In this document: positions 8,025 to 17,458 of the stretch, piece by piece
Numbering within the stretch: position 1 is the stretch's first letter
Layout: every line of letters begins with the position of its first letter
Assembly (NCBI GenBank): GCA_022843385.1
Contig: JALHNT010000003.1
Location: 62,001 to 126,000, forward strand
Length of the DNA stretch: 64,000 bases
Origin: Anaerolineae bacterium
GTDB lineage: Bacteria; Chloroflexota; Anaerolineae; Aggregatilineales; Phototrophicaceae
Direction: 5' to 3'
The notes under the pieces: model-generated
What the model was told of the DNA's origin: nothing
Databases searched by the model: none
What the model saw: only the letters and a program-made list of their open reading frames with translations
Program-made: the position numbers and the translations under genes

Positions 8025-10721
8025 GTGGCACGGCGCATTGCGAGCTTGATGCTGATATTGCTGCTGGCAGGTTGTAACCTGTCGGTGCCGCAGGTGACGC
8101 CGACGCTCGCCCCGACGCGCACCCCCAGCCCAACGCTGACCGATACGCCGCCGGTTGAGTTCGTCATCCAACCGTCGCTGACCCCCAGCACCACGCCAAC
8201 GTTTACGGCCACCGCAACGTTCACGGCTGTGCCAACCGCTACCGCGAGCTGGACGGCCACGCCCACACCGACCAGCACACTGACCCCGCTGCCCACGAAT
8301 ACACCGACGGCTACGGCATCGACCACCCCTACGCCGACCTTCACCAGCACAGCCACCCCGACAGACACGGCAACGGCCACGCCGACGAATACGGCTACTG
8401 CGACACCATCGCTCACGACTACGCCGCTGCCGACGAATACGCCGACGGAAACTCCAACCCCAACGGCGACGCCGACTGCGACCGCGACACCCACTGAAAC
8501 GCCCACGCCGCTGCCGACGAATACGCCGACAGAAACCCCAACTGCGACTGCGACCGCCACGCCCAGCGAAACGCCAACGGTGAGCGCGACGCCATCAGAA
8601 ACTCCAACTGAGACAGCGACACCGACGGAGACGGCTACCGCGACCGAGACGCCGACACCGACTGAGACACCAACTGAAACCGCTACGGCAACAGCTACGC
8701 CGAGTGAGACACCGACAGAAACTCCGACGGCGACCTTAACTGAGACACCCAGCGAAACGCCCACTGAGACGGCGACCGAGACGATGACGGCGACGCCATC
8801 GGAAACCCCGACTGCTACAGCGACCGAGACACCAACCGCGACGGCGACGGCGACCGCAACTGAGACTCCACTGCCGACGGCGACGCTGACTGAGACCGCG
8901 ACCGCAACTGAGACTCCACTGCCGACGGCGACTCCGAGCGAAACGCCCACTGAGACGCCCATCCCCAGCCCGACGCCGCTGCCCTTGCTGCCGAGCGAGA
9001 CACCGACGCCGACGGAGACGCCAACTGAAACACCGACGATCACTGAGACGCCGACGATCACCTTGACGCCGAGCGAGACACTGCCGCCTTCACCGACCCC
9101 GACGCGCACCCTCTCACCAGAAGAACTGGCGGCCTTCCAGACACCGGCCTCGCCGACGCCGCAGGAGATCGCCCAGCTACCGACGCCGATCCCGCCAACA
9201 CTGGATGCAACGCCGACGTTCATCACGGCTGAAGCGCCGCTGGTCGAGCCGCCGACGCTGACGCCCTTCATCGCTGAGGTATCGCCGGCTGGCCCAACCG
9301 TGACATCGACTCCGACGCCTTTCCCGACGGTGGCGCTGGTGGTGACGCTGCCATCGATTGTGACGGCGGCTCCGCCAGTGGTCGTCGGCATCACGCCGGT
9401 GGGATTCACCGTGCCGAATCTGGAGAGTCTGGTATTCGCCATCGGGCCGGCGGGTGAGGGTGTTGGCTTCGGTCTGCTGCCGGATACGACACTGTTCGAG
9501 CAGAATCCGGTTAATCCCAATCAGTATGTGACGACAGACAGCAGCGGCAACCTGTACATCACTGGCGTCAACGGACAGGGTGCTTTCCGCCCGGAGACAT
9601 CACCGTTTTCGGTCTACATCCCGCTGACTCGTGAAGAGAACAACGCTTATGTTTCAGCGGCGCGCTGGTCGCCCAACGGCCAATTCGTGGCTTTCATCGT
9701 GGCTGGGCGTAAGACAGCGGATGATGGGGTGTGGCTGCTGCAACCGGGAGCGGCGATCTTCAAGGTGCTGACCGACTGCCTGCCGATTGATGTGCCGGGC
9801 TGCTCCATCGTCAGCAATCCGGTGAATCCTGATAAATGGGAGAGCGTGAGTCTGGTGTGGTCGCCGAGCGGGGATGCGCTGCTGGTGCGGCTGTGGCTGC
9901 CGAACGAAGGGCGGAGTGCGCTATTGGTGGTGTATCCCAACAGCAATCCCCAGGTGCGCCCCGATGTCTACCGCTATGAATTTGGGTCATGGTCACTCGA
10001 TGGCGGACGAATTCTGGTCAGCGGACTGGCACCAGATGGTCGCAATTATGTAGCGTTCATCAACCGCGATGGCAGCTTTTCGCAGATGATCTTCGAGTCC
10101 GATTTCAACAGCCTGTGGATGGGCTTCGCCAACCAGGCGCGCGACGGGCAGGTGTATGCGCTCGGTGCGCCAGGCGGGCCGGGACAGCCATTGGCGCTCT
10201 ACAACATGGCCGGGCAAGCGTTGACGGCTCCCATCGGCAGCGGCTTTCCACAGCGCGTCGAGTGGAGTCCGGATGGGACGCAGGTGTTCGTGCAGAGCAA
10301 CGGGCAGCAGTTCATCGCCAGCATCAACGGGACGGTGCGGGACATCACCGGGCAGGTCGCCGGAGCGCGAGCGATTAACTGGGTAGCCGGTGGACTGCCA
10401 CCGAGCAGCGCACCGCCGGTCGGCGTGGGCGAAACGGTCACGCAGCCGATACCCGATGGCGTGATTGAAGGTAGCGAGTATTTGCCGGGGCAGCAGTTAC
10501 AGGTGTTGGTACAGGAACTCAATGTCCGAACCGGGCCAGGGCTGGCGTTTGGCTTCGCCCGCAACCCTGTGCTGACTAACGAGTACGTCCGCATCCTGGC
10601 CGGGCCAGTCGATGCCGATGGGGTGCAGTGGTGGCAGATTCAGACCGCCGATGGGGTGATCGGTTGGATCGCCGGACGCATCAATGGCGCGCCAACGTTA
10701 GCCATCGCCGACCAGCCTTAG
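8025..10721 (+). CDS. Large Thr/Pro-rich lipoprotein with beta-propeller-like and SH3b domains
   Basis: This 898-residue exported protein starts at GTG behind GAAAGAGG. A lipoprotein signal ends in LLLAGC, with lipidation expected at C17. Residues about 24-430 are an extended Thr/Pro/Ser/Glu linker built from repeats such as TPTETPT, which would project the rest from the membrane. From about 470 to 790 several PD40/TolB-like blades are visible, for example [12 protein letters not shown] and [12 protein letters not shown]. The C-terminus (about 824-893) is a bacterial SH3b domain with [12 protein letters not shown]. Such layouts are common for Chloroflexota surface lipoproteins; the ligand is unknown. 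The 3' end overlaps the convergent gene by 4 bp. Confidence 0.88.
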   Translation: MARRIASLMLILLLAGCNLSVPQVTPTLAPTRTPSPTLTDTPPVEFVIQPSLTPSTTPTFTATATFTAVPTATASWTATPTPTSTLTPLPTNTPTATASTTPTPTFTSTATPTDTATATPTNTATATPSLTTTPLPTNTPTETPTPTATPTATATPTETPTPLPTNTPTETPTATATATPSETPTVSATPSETPTETATPTETATATETPTPTETPTETATATATPSETPTETPTATLTETPSETPTETATETMTATPSETPTATATETPTATATATATETPLPTATLTETATATETPLPTATPSETPTETPIPSPTPLPLLPSETPTPTETPTETPTITETPTITLTPSETLPPSPTPTRTLSPEELAAFQTPASPTPQEIAQLPTPIPPTLDATPTFITAEAPLVEPPTLTPFIAEVSPAGPTVTSTPTPFPTVALVVTLPSIVTAAPPVVVGITPVGFTVPNLESLVFAIGPAGEGVGFGLLPDTTLFEQNPVNPNQYVTTDSSGNLYITGVNGQGAFRPETSPFSVYIPLTREENNAYVSAARWSPNGQFVAFIVAGRKTADDGVWLLQPGAAIFKVLTDCLPIDVPGCSIVSNPVNPDKWESVSLVWSPSGDALLVRLWLPNEGRSALLVVYPNSNPQVRPDVYRYEFGSWSLDGGRILVSGLAPDGRNYVAFINRDGSFSQMIFESDFNSLWMGFANQARDGQVYALGAPGGPGQPLALYNMAGQALTAPIGSGFPQRVEWSPDGTQVFVQSNGQQFIASINGTVRDITGQVAGARAINWVAGGLPPSSAPPVGVGETVTQPIPDGVIEGSEYLPGQQLQVLVQELNVRTGPGLAFGFARNPVLTNEYVRILAGPVDADGVQWWQIQTADGVIGWIAGRINGAPTLAIADQP

Positions 10722-11290
10722 GCCGTCGCGTGAGCGGTGTAGCGGTGGGTTGGGATGCGCTTGCGGGCAAAAGCGTAACTCTGAGCAAAAGTCAGGGTGG
10801 TCATGATGGCGTTCATCTGGTCGCGCATCTCGACCCCGATAGCGGCAATCGTCTTGTGATTGAGCTGGCGCACCTGGGCTTTTTGCATACGCGGATCGCT
10901 GGCGATGACGGCTGACCAGCGTTCGGTTTCCTCGATGAAACGGCGCACATCCCCGACCAGATACAGGATGAACCCTTCCCAACCATAGGATGCCGGCAGC
11001 GTCACGGTATCATCGCCTAACACGGCGCTGTGGGCTTGCAGGAGCAGGTCGCGCATGTGGCGCAGCAGCGGGCGAATCGAAGCCAGTTCACGTGGCGTAC
11101 CGGGTGGGAGCTGCTGCAAGGCCAAGCTGCTGGTGAGCGGGAGCGTCGTCACAATCTGGGTATAGACACTCATCACGGTGTAGGCCATCTTGATCTGTTC
11201 GCTCAGGGTTTCGCGGACGACTTTCTGATAGAACATTTCAGGCGGGAGATGCTGCCAGCGGGCGCGGGTTTCTTCCAACAGCGTAATCAT
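10718..11290 (-). CDS. Unrecognised helical protein
   Basis: This 190-residue protein is mainly predicted helical, without signal peptide or membrane span. It has several aromatic and charged helices and a basic C-terminal tail with [11 protein letters not shown] do not recognise a family with confidence; a DinB-like helical bundle is possible but no metal-binding triad is obvious. It converges with and overlaps the lipoprotein gene by 4 bp. An inverted repeat CCTAACA/TGTTAGG at 11348-11368 lies about 60 bp before its start. Confidence 0.6.
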   Translation of the reverse strand: MITLLEETRARWQHLPPEMFYQKVVRETLSEQIKMAYTVMSVYTQIVTTLPLTSSLALQQLPPGTPRELASIRPLLRHMRDLLLQAHSAVLGDDTVTLPASYGWEGFILYLVGDVRRFIEETERWSAVIASDPRMQKAQVRQLNHKTIAAIGVEMRDQMNAIMTTLTFAQSYAFARKRIPTHRYTAHATA

Positions 11291-11347
11291 GGGTACTTCC
11301 TAACGGCACTGTATGCTCAGAAGCATAGGCGCACCTCCATTCATTGT

Positions 11348-11368
11348 CCTAACATGAAGCCTGTTAGG
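11348..11368. promoter_or_regulatory. Inverted repeat, possible operator
   Basis: CCTAACA and TGTTAGG form perfect 7-bp arms separated by 7 bp. It sits between the GNAT gene 3' end and the 5' end of the unknown helical protein. No U-run follows on either strand, so an operator is more likely than a terminator. Confidence 0.35.
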
Positions 11369-11416
11369 CAGTCAACGGGCTGAGGAATTTGTGAAGAATT
11401 CGTAAGAACCGTAATG

Positions 11417-11953
11417 TCAGACGGTGTAGCGCTCCGGCATCGGCTGTTCCTCGACCTGGTAGATGCGCATCCCGCGCTTCTCATACGTCGCCAGCGCACC
11501 TGGTGCATCCAGATTACAGGTATGCACCCAGATGCGCGTCGCCCCTTCGCGCCAGGCCTGAGCGATGCCGTAACTCAATAGATGGCTGCCCAAGCCTTTG
11601 CCGATGAAGCCTTCGCGCAGCCCCAGATAGGCGATCTCAGTGGAGCCATCCGCTTCCTGGTACAGCTCGACATAGCCAGCCGGGACGCCGGCGTAATACA
11701 GCACGTGGATGCTCACTGCCGGGCGCGCGATGAGGGCATAGAGTTCGGCTTCGCTGATGAGCAGCCGGTCGCGCCAGCGCCAGATACGTCCGACTTCGCC
11801 GTAGAGGAACTTGTAGAAGGCGACATCCGGCTGCGCCATCGGCATCATGATAATCTGTGGGTCGGGATTATGGGCAGCGACGAACTGCGCCGGGTCGGTC
11901 ATTTCCAGATAGGTGGTGATGAGGGTATCGGGAAAGCGGGTGGTTTCATCCAT
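11417..11953 (-). CDS. GNAT family N-acetyltransferase
   Basis: This protein of about 178 residues carries a GCN5-related acetyltransferase fold. The acetyl-CoA loop is visible as GFIGKGLGSHLL, preceded by the strand IAYLGLRE and followed by IWVHTCNLDAPGALATYEKRG. These enzymes transfer acetyl groups from acetyl-CoA to amines; the acceptor cannot be deduced. The ATG at 11953 is preferred over an upstream GTG at 11989 because it better matches the fold start, but neither has a strong ribosome site. It is a monocistronic unit on the minus strand. Confidence 0.82.
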   Translation of the reverse strand: MDETTRFPDTLITTYLEMTDPAQFVAAHNPDPQIIMMPMAQPDVAFYKFLYGEVGRIWRWRDRLLISEAELYALIARPAVSIHVLYYAGVPAGYVELYQEADGSTEIAYLGLREGFIGKGLGSHLLSYGIAQAWREGATRIWVHTCNLDAPGALATYEKRGMRIYQVEEQPMPERYTV

Positions 11954-12115
11954 AAAGCGGTTCTGCCTGTTCTGTTGCGGCTGATGCACACAGCCGTGTG
12001 AGCGAAATTATTCATTCACCCCGATGATGGGCGCATGGTACAATCAACCTAAAAGTGCTTGTGTTTATCCGTGCATTTGTAACACATTTTGTCCAATACA
12101 TTCAGAGGTTGACTC

Positions 12116-13333
12116 ATGGACTTTTCACTCAATGAAGAACATGTCCAGGCGCGCAAGATGGTGCGCGATTTTGCCCAGAAGGAAGTGATGCCGGTCATCG
12201 GCGAGTGGGATCGCAAGCAGGAGATGAACCCGGCTTTCCTGCCGCGCATGGCTGAACTGGGCATCCTGGGCATCTGCGTCCCGGTGCGCTACGGCGGGCA
12301 AGGCTTCGACTATGTGACGCTGGGCCTGGTCTGTGAAGAACTGGAACGGGCCGATACCCACCTGCGCGTCATCATGTCGGTGCATATGGGGCTGAACAGC
12401 CTGGCGCTGCTGCAATGGGGAACCGAGGAGCAGAAGCAGGCGTTCCTGGTGCCACAGGCGAAGGGCGAAAAGTACGCCGGTTTCTGCCTGACCGAACCGG
12501 GGGCCGGTAGCGACCCGGCCAACATGCTGGCGACGGCGCGCAAGGTGGGCGACAAGTACATCCTGAACGGCGAGAAGATGTGGATCAGCCTGGCGAGCAA
12601 GGCGCATCATTTCCTGGTGTTCGCCAAAACCGATCCGTCCATCGGGGCGCGTGGCATCACCGCCTTCATCATCACCCGCGATATGCCGGGTGTCATCACC
12701 GGCGATATTCACGGCAAGCTCGGTGTGCGGGCTGGCTCGACCGGCTGGGTGAAGATGGAAGATGTTGAAGTTCCGGCCTTCAACCGGCTGGGCGAAGATG
12801 GCGAGGGTTTCAAGATCGCCATGTCCTGCCTTGATAATGGTCGTTACACCGTCGGAGCCGGAGCCACCGGCCTGATCCGCGCCTGCCTGGAAGAGAGCGT
12901 CAGCTATGCCCAGTCGCGCCAGACCTTCGGCGTGAACATCAGCAATCACCAGCTCATCAAGCAGAAGATCGCCTTCATGCAGCAGTGGTACGACTGCGCC
13001 TTCCTGCTCAATATGCGGGTCGGCTGGATGAAGAACCAGGGCATCCGCAACACCCGCGAGACCAGCATGGCGAAGTGGTACGCCACCGATCACAGCGTTC
13101 AGGCGGCGCTGGAGGCGGTGCAGGTGCATGGCGCGTATGGCTTCAGCGACGAGTACCCGGTGGAACGCTACCTGCGTAATAGCAAGGGTGCGGTGATCTA
13201 TGAAGGCACCAGCGAGATTCACCAGTTGATGCAGGCCGATTACGCTTTCGGCTTCCGCGATGACCGCCCGCTGCGCTGTGAACTGCCAGCTTATGACGCC
13301 GAATTCTGGCAGTCGGAGCCGGTGCTGGCGTAG
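12116..13333 (+). CDS. Acyl-CoA dehydrogenase
   Basis: This 405-residue FAD flavoenzyme shows all acyl-CoA dehydrogenase regions: the N-terminal helical domain (about 1-120), the beta domain with [11 protein letters not shown] at 124-134 and WISLA at 156-160, and the C-terminal helical domain with the [20 protein letters not shown] signature at about 333-352. The catalytic base is expected at E363 in [10 protein letters not shown]. It catalyses alpha,beta-dehydrogenation of acyl-CoA thioesters in fatty or branched-chain acid breakdown, passing electrons to ETF. No partner beta-oxidation genes lie nearby, so chain specificity is open. A terminator follows beyond an inserted MITE-like element. 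Confidence 0.95.
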   Translation: MDFSLNEEHVQARKMVRDFAQKEVMPVIGEWDRKQEMNPAFLPRMAELGILGICVPVRYGGQGFDYVTLGLVCEELERADTHLRVIMSVHMGLNSLALLQWGTEEQKQAFLVPQAKGEKYAGFCLTEPGAGSDPANMLATARKVGDKYILNGEKMWISLASKAHHFLVFAKTDPSIGARGITAFIITRDMPGVITGDIHGKLGVRAGSTGWVKMEDVEVPAFNRLGEDGEGFKIAMSCLDNGRYTVGAGATGLIRACLEESVSYAQSRQTFGVNISNHQLIKQKIAFMQQWYDCAFLLNMRVGWMKNQGIRNTRETSMAKWYATDHSVQAALEAVQVHGAYGFSDEYPVERYLRNSKGAVIYEGTSEIHQLMQADYAFGFRDDRPLRCELPAYDAEFWQSEPVLA

Positions 13334-13355
13334 GGCAGTTGTTAGTTCCTAGTTC

Positions 13356-13517
13356 CTAGAGCCTGTTATGCACTTTTTAGCCCTCATCCCCCCCCGCCCC
13401 TTCTCCCACGGGGAGAATGGGGGATGTGGTGAACGTAGTGCTTTAAAGCCCCTCGCCCCGTGGGAGAGGGGTTTGGGGTGAGGGCAATACGAGAGCGAAG
13501 TTCATAACACGCTCTAG
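13356..13517. mobile_element. MITE-like element with 18-bp terminal inverted repeats
   Basis: The left end CTAGAGCCTGTTATGCAC (13356-13373) and the right end GTTCATAACACGCTCTAG (13500-13517) match as inverted repeats at 16 of 18 positions. The 162-bp interior holds one copy of the GC-rich REP-like palindrome and no gene. It lies between the acyl-CoA dehydrogenase and its apparent terminator. TTGTTAGTT occurs on both sides, but not at the exact edges, so a target duplication is not proven. Confidence 0.65.
13381..13484. repeat. REP-like palindrome, copy 1
   Basis: This GC-rich imperfect inverted repeat begins CCCTCATCCC and ends GGGGTGAGGG, with inner arms CTCCCACGGGG and CCCCGTGGGAG. Related copies lie at 40343-40442 and 44919-44986. 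This copy is nested in the MITE-like element. Confidence 0.7.
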
Positions 13518-13541
13518 TTGTTAGTTGTTCGTTCAAGTCAG

Positions 13542-13571
13542 ACCTGTTCACGATAGGTGTGAACAGGTTTT
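13542..13571 (+). terminator. Intrinsic terminator downstream of acyl-CoA dehydrogenase
   Basis: ACCTGTTCAC (13542-13551) and GTGAACAGGT (13559-13568) form a perfect 10-bp stem with a 7-nt loop, ending in TTTT. It lies 208 bp after the acyl-CoA dehydrogenase stop; the intervening MITE-like element accounts for most of that distance. Confidence 0.7.
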
Positions 13572-13589
13572 CCTCATGGGCAGTCAATC

Positions 13590-14625
13590 AAGAGAAGAAC
13601 CGACCACAGAGACACAGAGAACACAGAGAGGAATCTGAGGTCTTTTCCTTTCAACTCAGCACTTTTAACTTTCCGCTGTTGATTCACAAGATTCGTCAGA
13701 TTCGTCAGATTCGCATCACTCCATTTTGCGATTCGTGAATCTTGTGCCATCGTTTTCCCTCAAGTGTTGCAAAAGTTGCAACCAGTCAATAGTCATCAGT
13801 CGATAGTCGTCAGAAAAAACGCTTGAATTGAGTTTGCTGATTAGAGCCATTCGCCTTTAACTATCAGCTATCGACTGGTGACTGTAGACTACTGGTGCAA
13901 CTCCGGTTTTGTGTCGTCGTCGTCGTCGTCGGACAGACACCGACATAAAGACCAACACAGAGGACACAGCGAACATAGAGTAGAAAACGGAGCGAGCCTG
14001 CGGAAAATTCGTCAAATTCTGCAAATTCGTCAAATGCAAAAGTGCCTTTTGTGAACTTTTCCCTCAACCGTTGCCATCCGTTGATCGTCGTCAGTTGGAT
14101 GCTCACCCGCTGATCCTTTGCCGCCGGCGGATCGTCATGTGCGGTGGTGGATCGCTCCCTGAGATGCGCCAGTGTTAACGCATCCTATGTCGGATTGGGA
14201 CGTGTGCCGGCAGTGAGTCACAAGAGTCGTCAAAGTCAAACGTGCATGTTGTGACGTTTGGCGTTCAGCCATCAGCTTTCAGCAAAAGACCAACACAGAG
14301 GACACTGAGAGCACAGAGCGAAAACCGAGCATAGCCTTTTACTGTTGACTGACGACTGCCCTGTGGCGGCGGCGGCGGCAGTCTCGATTGTGGCAGCGCT
14401 GCCAGTGGGCAATCCCTACCTGACCCAGACGGGCGCACGGTATTGCACTCCTACGAGAAGCATACGCCCATTTCGCCGCTTACGGGTGAACTTTTGGTAA
14501 ACTTTTTGGTACGAGTTAACGCGAGTTGACGTTAACCGTTTTGCGGGAGCGGATAGGTTAAGGTTGTCGGCGCGAAGTTAGAGAACGGTTTGAAAAAATC
14601 AGAGTTGAGGGAGCGCGATTGGGAT
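13590..14625. repeat. Repeat island A (mosaic of short dispersed repeats)
   Basis: No credible gene is seen here. Instead there are purine-rich CACAGAG tracts (13600-13640, 13950-13980, 14285-14320), tandem GATTCGTCA units (13687-13712), TAGTCATCAG-like tracts (13790-13890), a GTC/GTCGTC run (13910-13932), a block with GCCGCCGGCGGATCG (14118-14180), an AGTCGTCAAAGTC block (about 14220) and a conserved block at 14447-14620. Most of these modules recur in a different order in island B at 33660-34530. Short open frames here are compositionally odd and are not called. Confidence 0.75.
14447..14620. repeat. Conserved 180-bp module, copy A
   Basis: This block, which includes GAGAAGCATACGCC and GGTGAACTTTTGGTAAACTT, ends in TTGAGGGAGCG. 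It aligns over its whole length with 34354-34528, with scattered substitutions and small gaps. It directly abuts the YD-repeat relic on one side. No open frame is shared between copies, so it is not an obvious gene. Confidence 0.7.
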
Positions 14626-14707
14626 TGATTGGGTGACGGTCGTGCCGAGGGTCTGCTGCATCTGGCGGCCTGCGCCGTCGTACTGGTAACTCACCACCAA
14701 CCCTGAA
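14619..14707 (-). pseudogene. Relic of Rhs/YD-repeat coding sequence
   Basis: On the minus strand this stretch reads SYQYDGAGRQMQQTLG followed by a short tail and a stop at the edge of the conserved module. SYQYDGAGR is a typical YD-repeat signature. It is too short to be a gene and has no start. It lies about 270 bp downstream of the HEAT-like gene, the usual place for leftover Rhs tip fragments. Confidence 0.65.
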
Positions 14708-14976
14708 AGAAAAGGTTACAGTCGCCGTTATTCGCCACCCATCTGTTCGATTGGCTTCACTGAAGGAGTGTTCTGTGAAGCACTGCTACCGTGGGTTTTG
14801 TCCTTTTGCTCTGAACGGCCCTATCTTGATTCTTCCCCTTGATTTAACCTCAACTTAATCAAGCTGCGATGTAGAACACGCTCGCCACCTTTACCCCTCA
14901 AGTGAGTTAGAATGATTTGAGGTTCAGGTTGGTTGCAGATTAGGGCTGAAAAATGAGAGCCAACAACCTTGTATCT

Positions 14977-16299
14977 TCACGGTGATACTAGCGGTTTACC
15001 CATATATGCCCAACCTCCAGGAGTAAGAGGATATGGGTCAACTGCACGTCTTTCCCAAGAAACGATTGCATCTACATTATCAAGTAAATCCCACTCAACT
15101 TCATATCCATAGTCTTCCCCTGTAATTGCCCGAAGGTTGTAGGCTGACGCGATGGCATTTCCCTTATATAGATCATCTACAAGAGTTGCCATCGTAAGAG
15201 GTTCACCACCCCGATAGCGTCTTCCAAAATCTAAAGATTTCGCTATGTCCACTGATTGAAAGGCGATATACTCTCTAAACTCATTTGTAAAATGTTCTGG
15301 GATTGAACCTAAAACATACTGGTCTTGCAATTTTACAAGCTGTCCACCCACTATTTTCTTTAGTATCTTAGCGGCCTCATCTCCTATAAATGATTCAAAG
15401 ATTGGAGAGTATCCTTCGTTTTGCGTTAGTAACGCCAGATTATTTATTAGTCCTGCCACTCCTATATCGCTTGCCGCCAACAAACTAATCGCAACTACAT
15501 CGTGATTTGAACTGTGTAGTAATGACTTTAAGGGCTTTACAACTGCGGGTGAGGCAAGAAAAGCTAAGTGTTGACAAGCCTGAACAGCTTGTAACTCATC
15601 ATCGTGATTGGCGATATTGATTAAGAAATCAATGCCCGCAATTACCCCTTTCATGCCAAGATAAAATGCAGCTAGGATTCTTGCGTCCGTGTTCCATATA
15701 TTTGTAACCTGCATGTCTAGCGATGAACCACCCATATATTTGAGTAAGAGTGATTCCGCGTTAGGCCAGCGGGAAATACTATCCATAAGAATCTTAAGCG
15801 CTCTAGCATCATTGCTAGATTCCACTGCTTTAACAACCCAATCACTAGGTTGATGGTTGGATAGTATTGTTTTTAAGAGCGGTTCACGTTCCCATCTCCC
15901 TTCATCTAGGAGACGAATGAAATCTCCGGTTTTTGGCGGGAGAAGTAGCCATAACCTTTCTAATATCTTCCCTTTTAATTGTGGACTTTGAGTATTAATG
16001 ATTGATTCACTTAAGCTCTTGAGAGAAACCAAATCCCGCATCTCAATTAGCATCTCTGCTGATATGTTTCTATATATCCCATCTTGGCTGTACAGTTCTT
16101 CTCGCAAGAGGGATAGGGCTGATGCCCCACCCTCCTTAAATTGGGTCTGATAGTTGCGTAACTCTAAAACAGACTGTTTTTTTTCAGATAAGCTTAAATC
16201 GCTCCCTCTATAAAGAGTCTTTGTATAAGCCTCAGCAGCTTTATCCAGCAAATCTCTCCAAACTGTCTGATTATTAGGTAACACAATATACCGTCCCAT
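14977..16299 (-). CDS. HEAT-repeat-like protein, possible Rhs immunity protein
   Basis: This 440-residue protein is predicted to be almost wholly helical, with HEAT/Armadillo-like segments such as LQAVQACQHLAFLASPAVVKP and NHDVVAISLLAASDIGVAGL spread over about 60-310. No signal peptide or catalytic motif is seen. The start overlaps the end of the Rhs tip gene by 26 bp, and the coding sequence is clearly more AT-rich than its neighbours. Position directly after a toxin-like tip makes an immunity role attractive, but this rests on context only. The C-terminal 120 residues are not repeat-like and are unrecognised. Confidence 0.72.
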   Translation of the reverse strand: MGRYIVLPNNQTVWRDLLDKAAEAYTKTLYRGSDLSLSEKKQSVLELRNYQTQFKEGGASALSLLREELYSQDGIYRNISAEMLIEMRDLVSLKSLSESIINTQSPQLKGKILERLWLLLPPKTGDFIRLLDEGRWEREPLLKTILSNHQPSDWVVKAVESSNDARALKILMDSISRWPNAESLLLKYMGGSSLDMQVTNIWNTDARILAAFYLGMKGVIAGIDFLINIANHDDELQAVQACQHLAFLASPAVVKPLKSLLHSSNHDVVAISLLAASDIGVAGLINNLALLTQNEGYSPIFESFIGDEAAKILKKIVGGQLVKLQDQYVLGSIPEHFTNEFREYIAFQSVDIAKSLDFGRRYRGGEPLTMATLVDDLYKGNAIASAYNLRAITGEDYGYEVEWDLLDNVDAIVSWERRAVDPYPLTPGGWAYMGKPLVSP

Positions 16300-17452
16300 T
16301 AGGGTCTTGAGGCATATAGCCAGTTACACCTTGCGAATATAGTACAGTATGCCAAACTAAATGTTCTTGAATAGTCATAAAAACCAGATTATCTACAGCG
16401 TCAGGCCCACCAAGAAACAAAGGCCATTTGTGATGAATACGGAAAGTGTTTGAACCTCCCTGACTATTATAGACTGCCTGATTGATACCCACGTATTGTT
16501 GGTATGAATTGTTACGTACTGGCGACGGAATCTTAGTAATTACTTTGGGTGGATAATCATTTATCCCAGTGGTTGCACCTGTATCTCCATGACCAGCAGT
16601 TAACCATACTGGTGTAGGCCATTTAATTTTATGACTATTGTTAGGACAATCGTCTTTTTCATCTGATCGAGAAGGAGTAACTGTACAGAATCCCGCATTA
16701 GCTGCTGTTGCCGTCGCTGCTGGATTTGCGGTTGGATTTGTAGTTGCCGTTGCAGTTGGCGCAGGCGGCGCAGGCGTTGCTGTAACAGTTGGCGTTACAC
16801 CTTCCGTTGGCCCCGGTTCTTGAGAAGGGACAGGTTGCGGTGGCAAAGGCTGGGGTGGCGGTTGTGGTGATTCATCCGTTACTGGTGGCAACGGTTCTGG
16901 TTTCGGCGGCCAGGGCTCAGGAATAGGACGAACAGTCGGAGGATTGGGTATCCATGTGATAGGTATAGGTGGTGCTGGTGGCGCTATGATTTGTCCATCC
17001 GCGAGATCAACACACTCGATTTGACCCGTTAGAGCATTAAGAACAATAGTACAACCTGTATCCTGAAGTCCAGTGGGATCGGTTCTATTTATCGGATCCT
17101 CACTCACATAAGCATAGCGATTCGCTGTTTCCAGTGGGTCGAGGCTGGCAAACACACCTAGCGCCGGGTTATAGCGTCGCGCCCGCAGATCAAGCAGACC
17201 ACTGCCATCGACCAATTCGCCGGTGAACCCATACGCCGTCTGGCTCGTGCCGGTTGCGCCGAAAGCATTGCCATATGGATCATAGTTGCGGCTCTCCAGT
17301 ACACCGACAGTGTTATCCACGACGCCGCGCACCGAACCCAATCCATCCTCAAGCATCCATTCCCAGTTGCCGGCGGCATCCTTTTGGGCATGGATACCCC
17401 GCAGCGAATGAACGGTGCGGATAACGTTCGCGCCAGTGGTTTCAGCCAGCAC
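16274..17452 (-). CDS. Rhs C-terminal tip with HNH-like end
   Basis: The N-terminal part is the end of an Rhs core: YDPYGN, LLDLRARRYNPALGVFASLD and NRYAYVSEDPINRTDPTG. A Pro-rich linker (about 155-255) follows, then a C-terminal domain with IHHKWPLFLGGPDAVDNL and a further EHLVWH. The HH-x-P-x-GG-x-NL-x-H-x-H layout resembles HNH/endonuclease VII-type toxin tips. In full Rhs proteins the tip is released to attack target cells. Here the frame continues upstream past an in-frame TAG at 17459-17461, so the GTG at 17452 is only a nominal start with no ribosome site. It may be a broken gene. Confidence 0.7.
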   Translation of the reverse strand: MLAETTGANVIRTVHSLRGIHAQKDAAGNWEWMLEDGLGSVRGVVDNTVGVLESRNYDPYGNAFGATGTSQTAYGFTGELVDGSGLLDLRARRYNPALGVFASLDPLETANRYAYVSEDPINRTDPTGLQDTGCTIVLNALTGQIECVDLADGQIIAPPAPPIPITWIPNPPTVRPIPEPWPPKPEPLPPVTDESPQPPPQPLPPQPVPSQEPGPTEGVTPTVTATPAPPAPTATATTNPTANPAATATAANAGFCTVTPSRSDEKDDCPNNSHKIKWPTPVWLTAGHGDTGATTGINDYPPKVITKIPSPVRNNSYQQYVGINQAVYNSQGGSNTFRIHHKWPLFLGGPDAVDNLVFMTIQEHLVWHTVLYSQGVTGYMPQDPNGTVYCVT

Positions 17453-17458
17453 GACCGG

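Noticed and set aside
7940..9520. Long minus-strand frame rich in Val, Gly and Ser
   Set aside because: It is the antisense of the Thr/Pro repeat linker of the lipoprotein; composition is an artefact of the repeat.
12125..13222. Long minus-strand frame opposite acyl-CoA dehydrogenase
   Set aside because: Antisense of a clear enzyme in GC-rich codons; no domain recognised.
13857..14106. Short minus-strand frames in island A
   Set aside because: They consist of translated short repeats (CACAGAG and GTC runs) with no family similarity.
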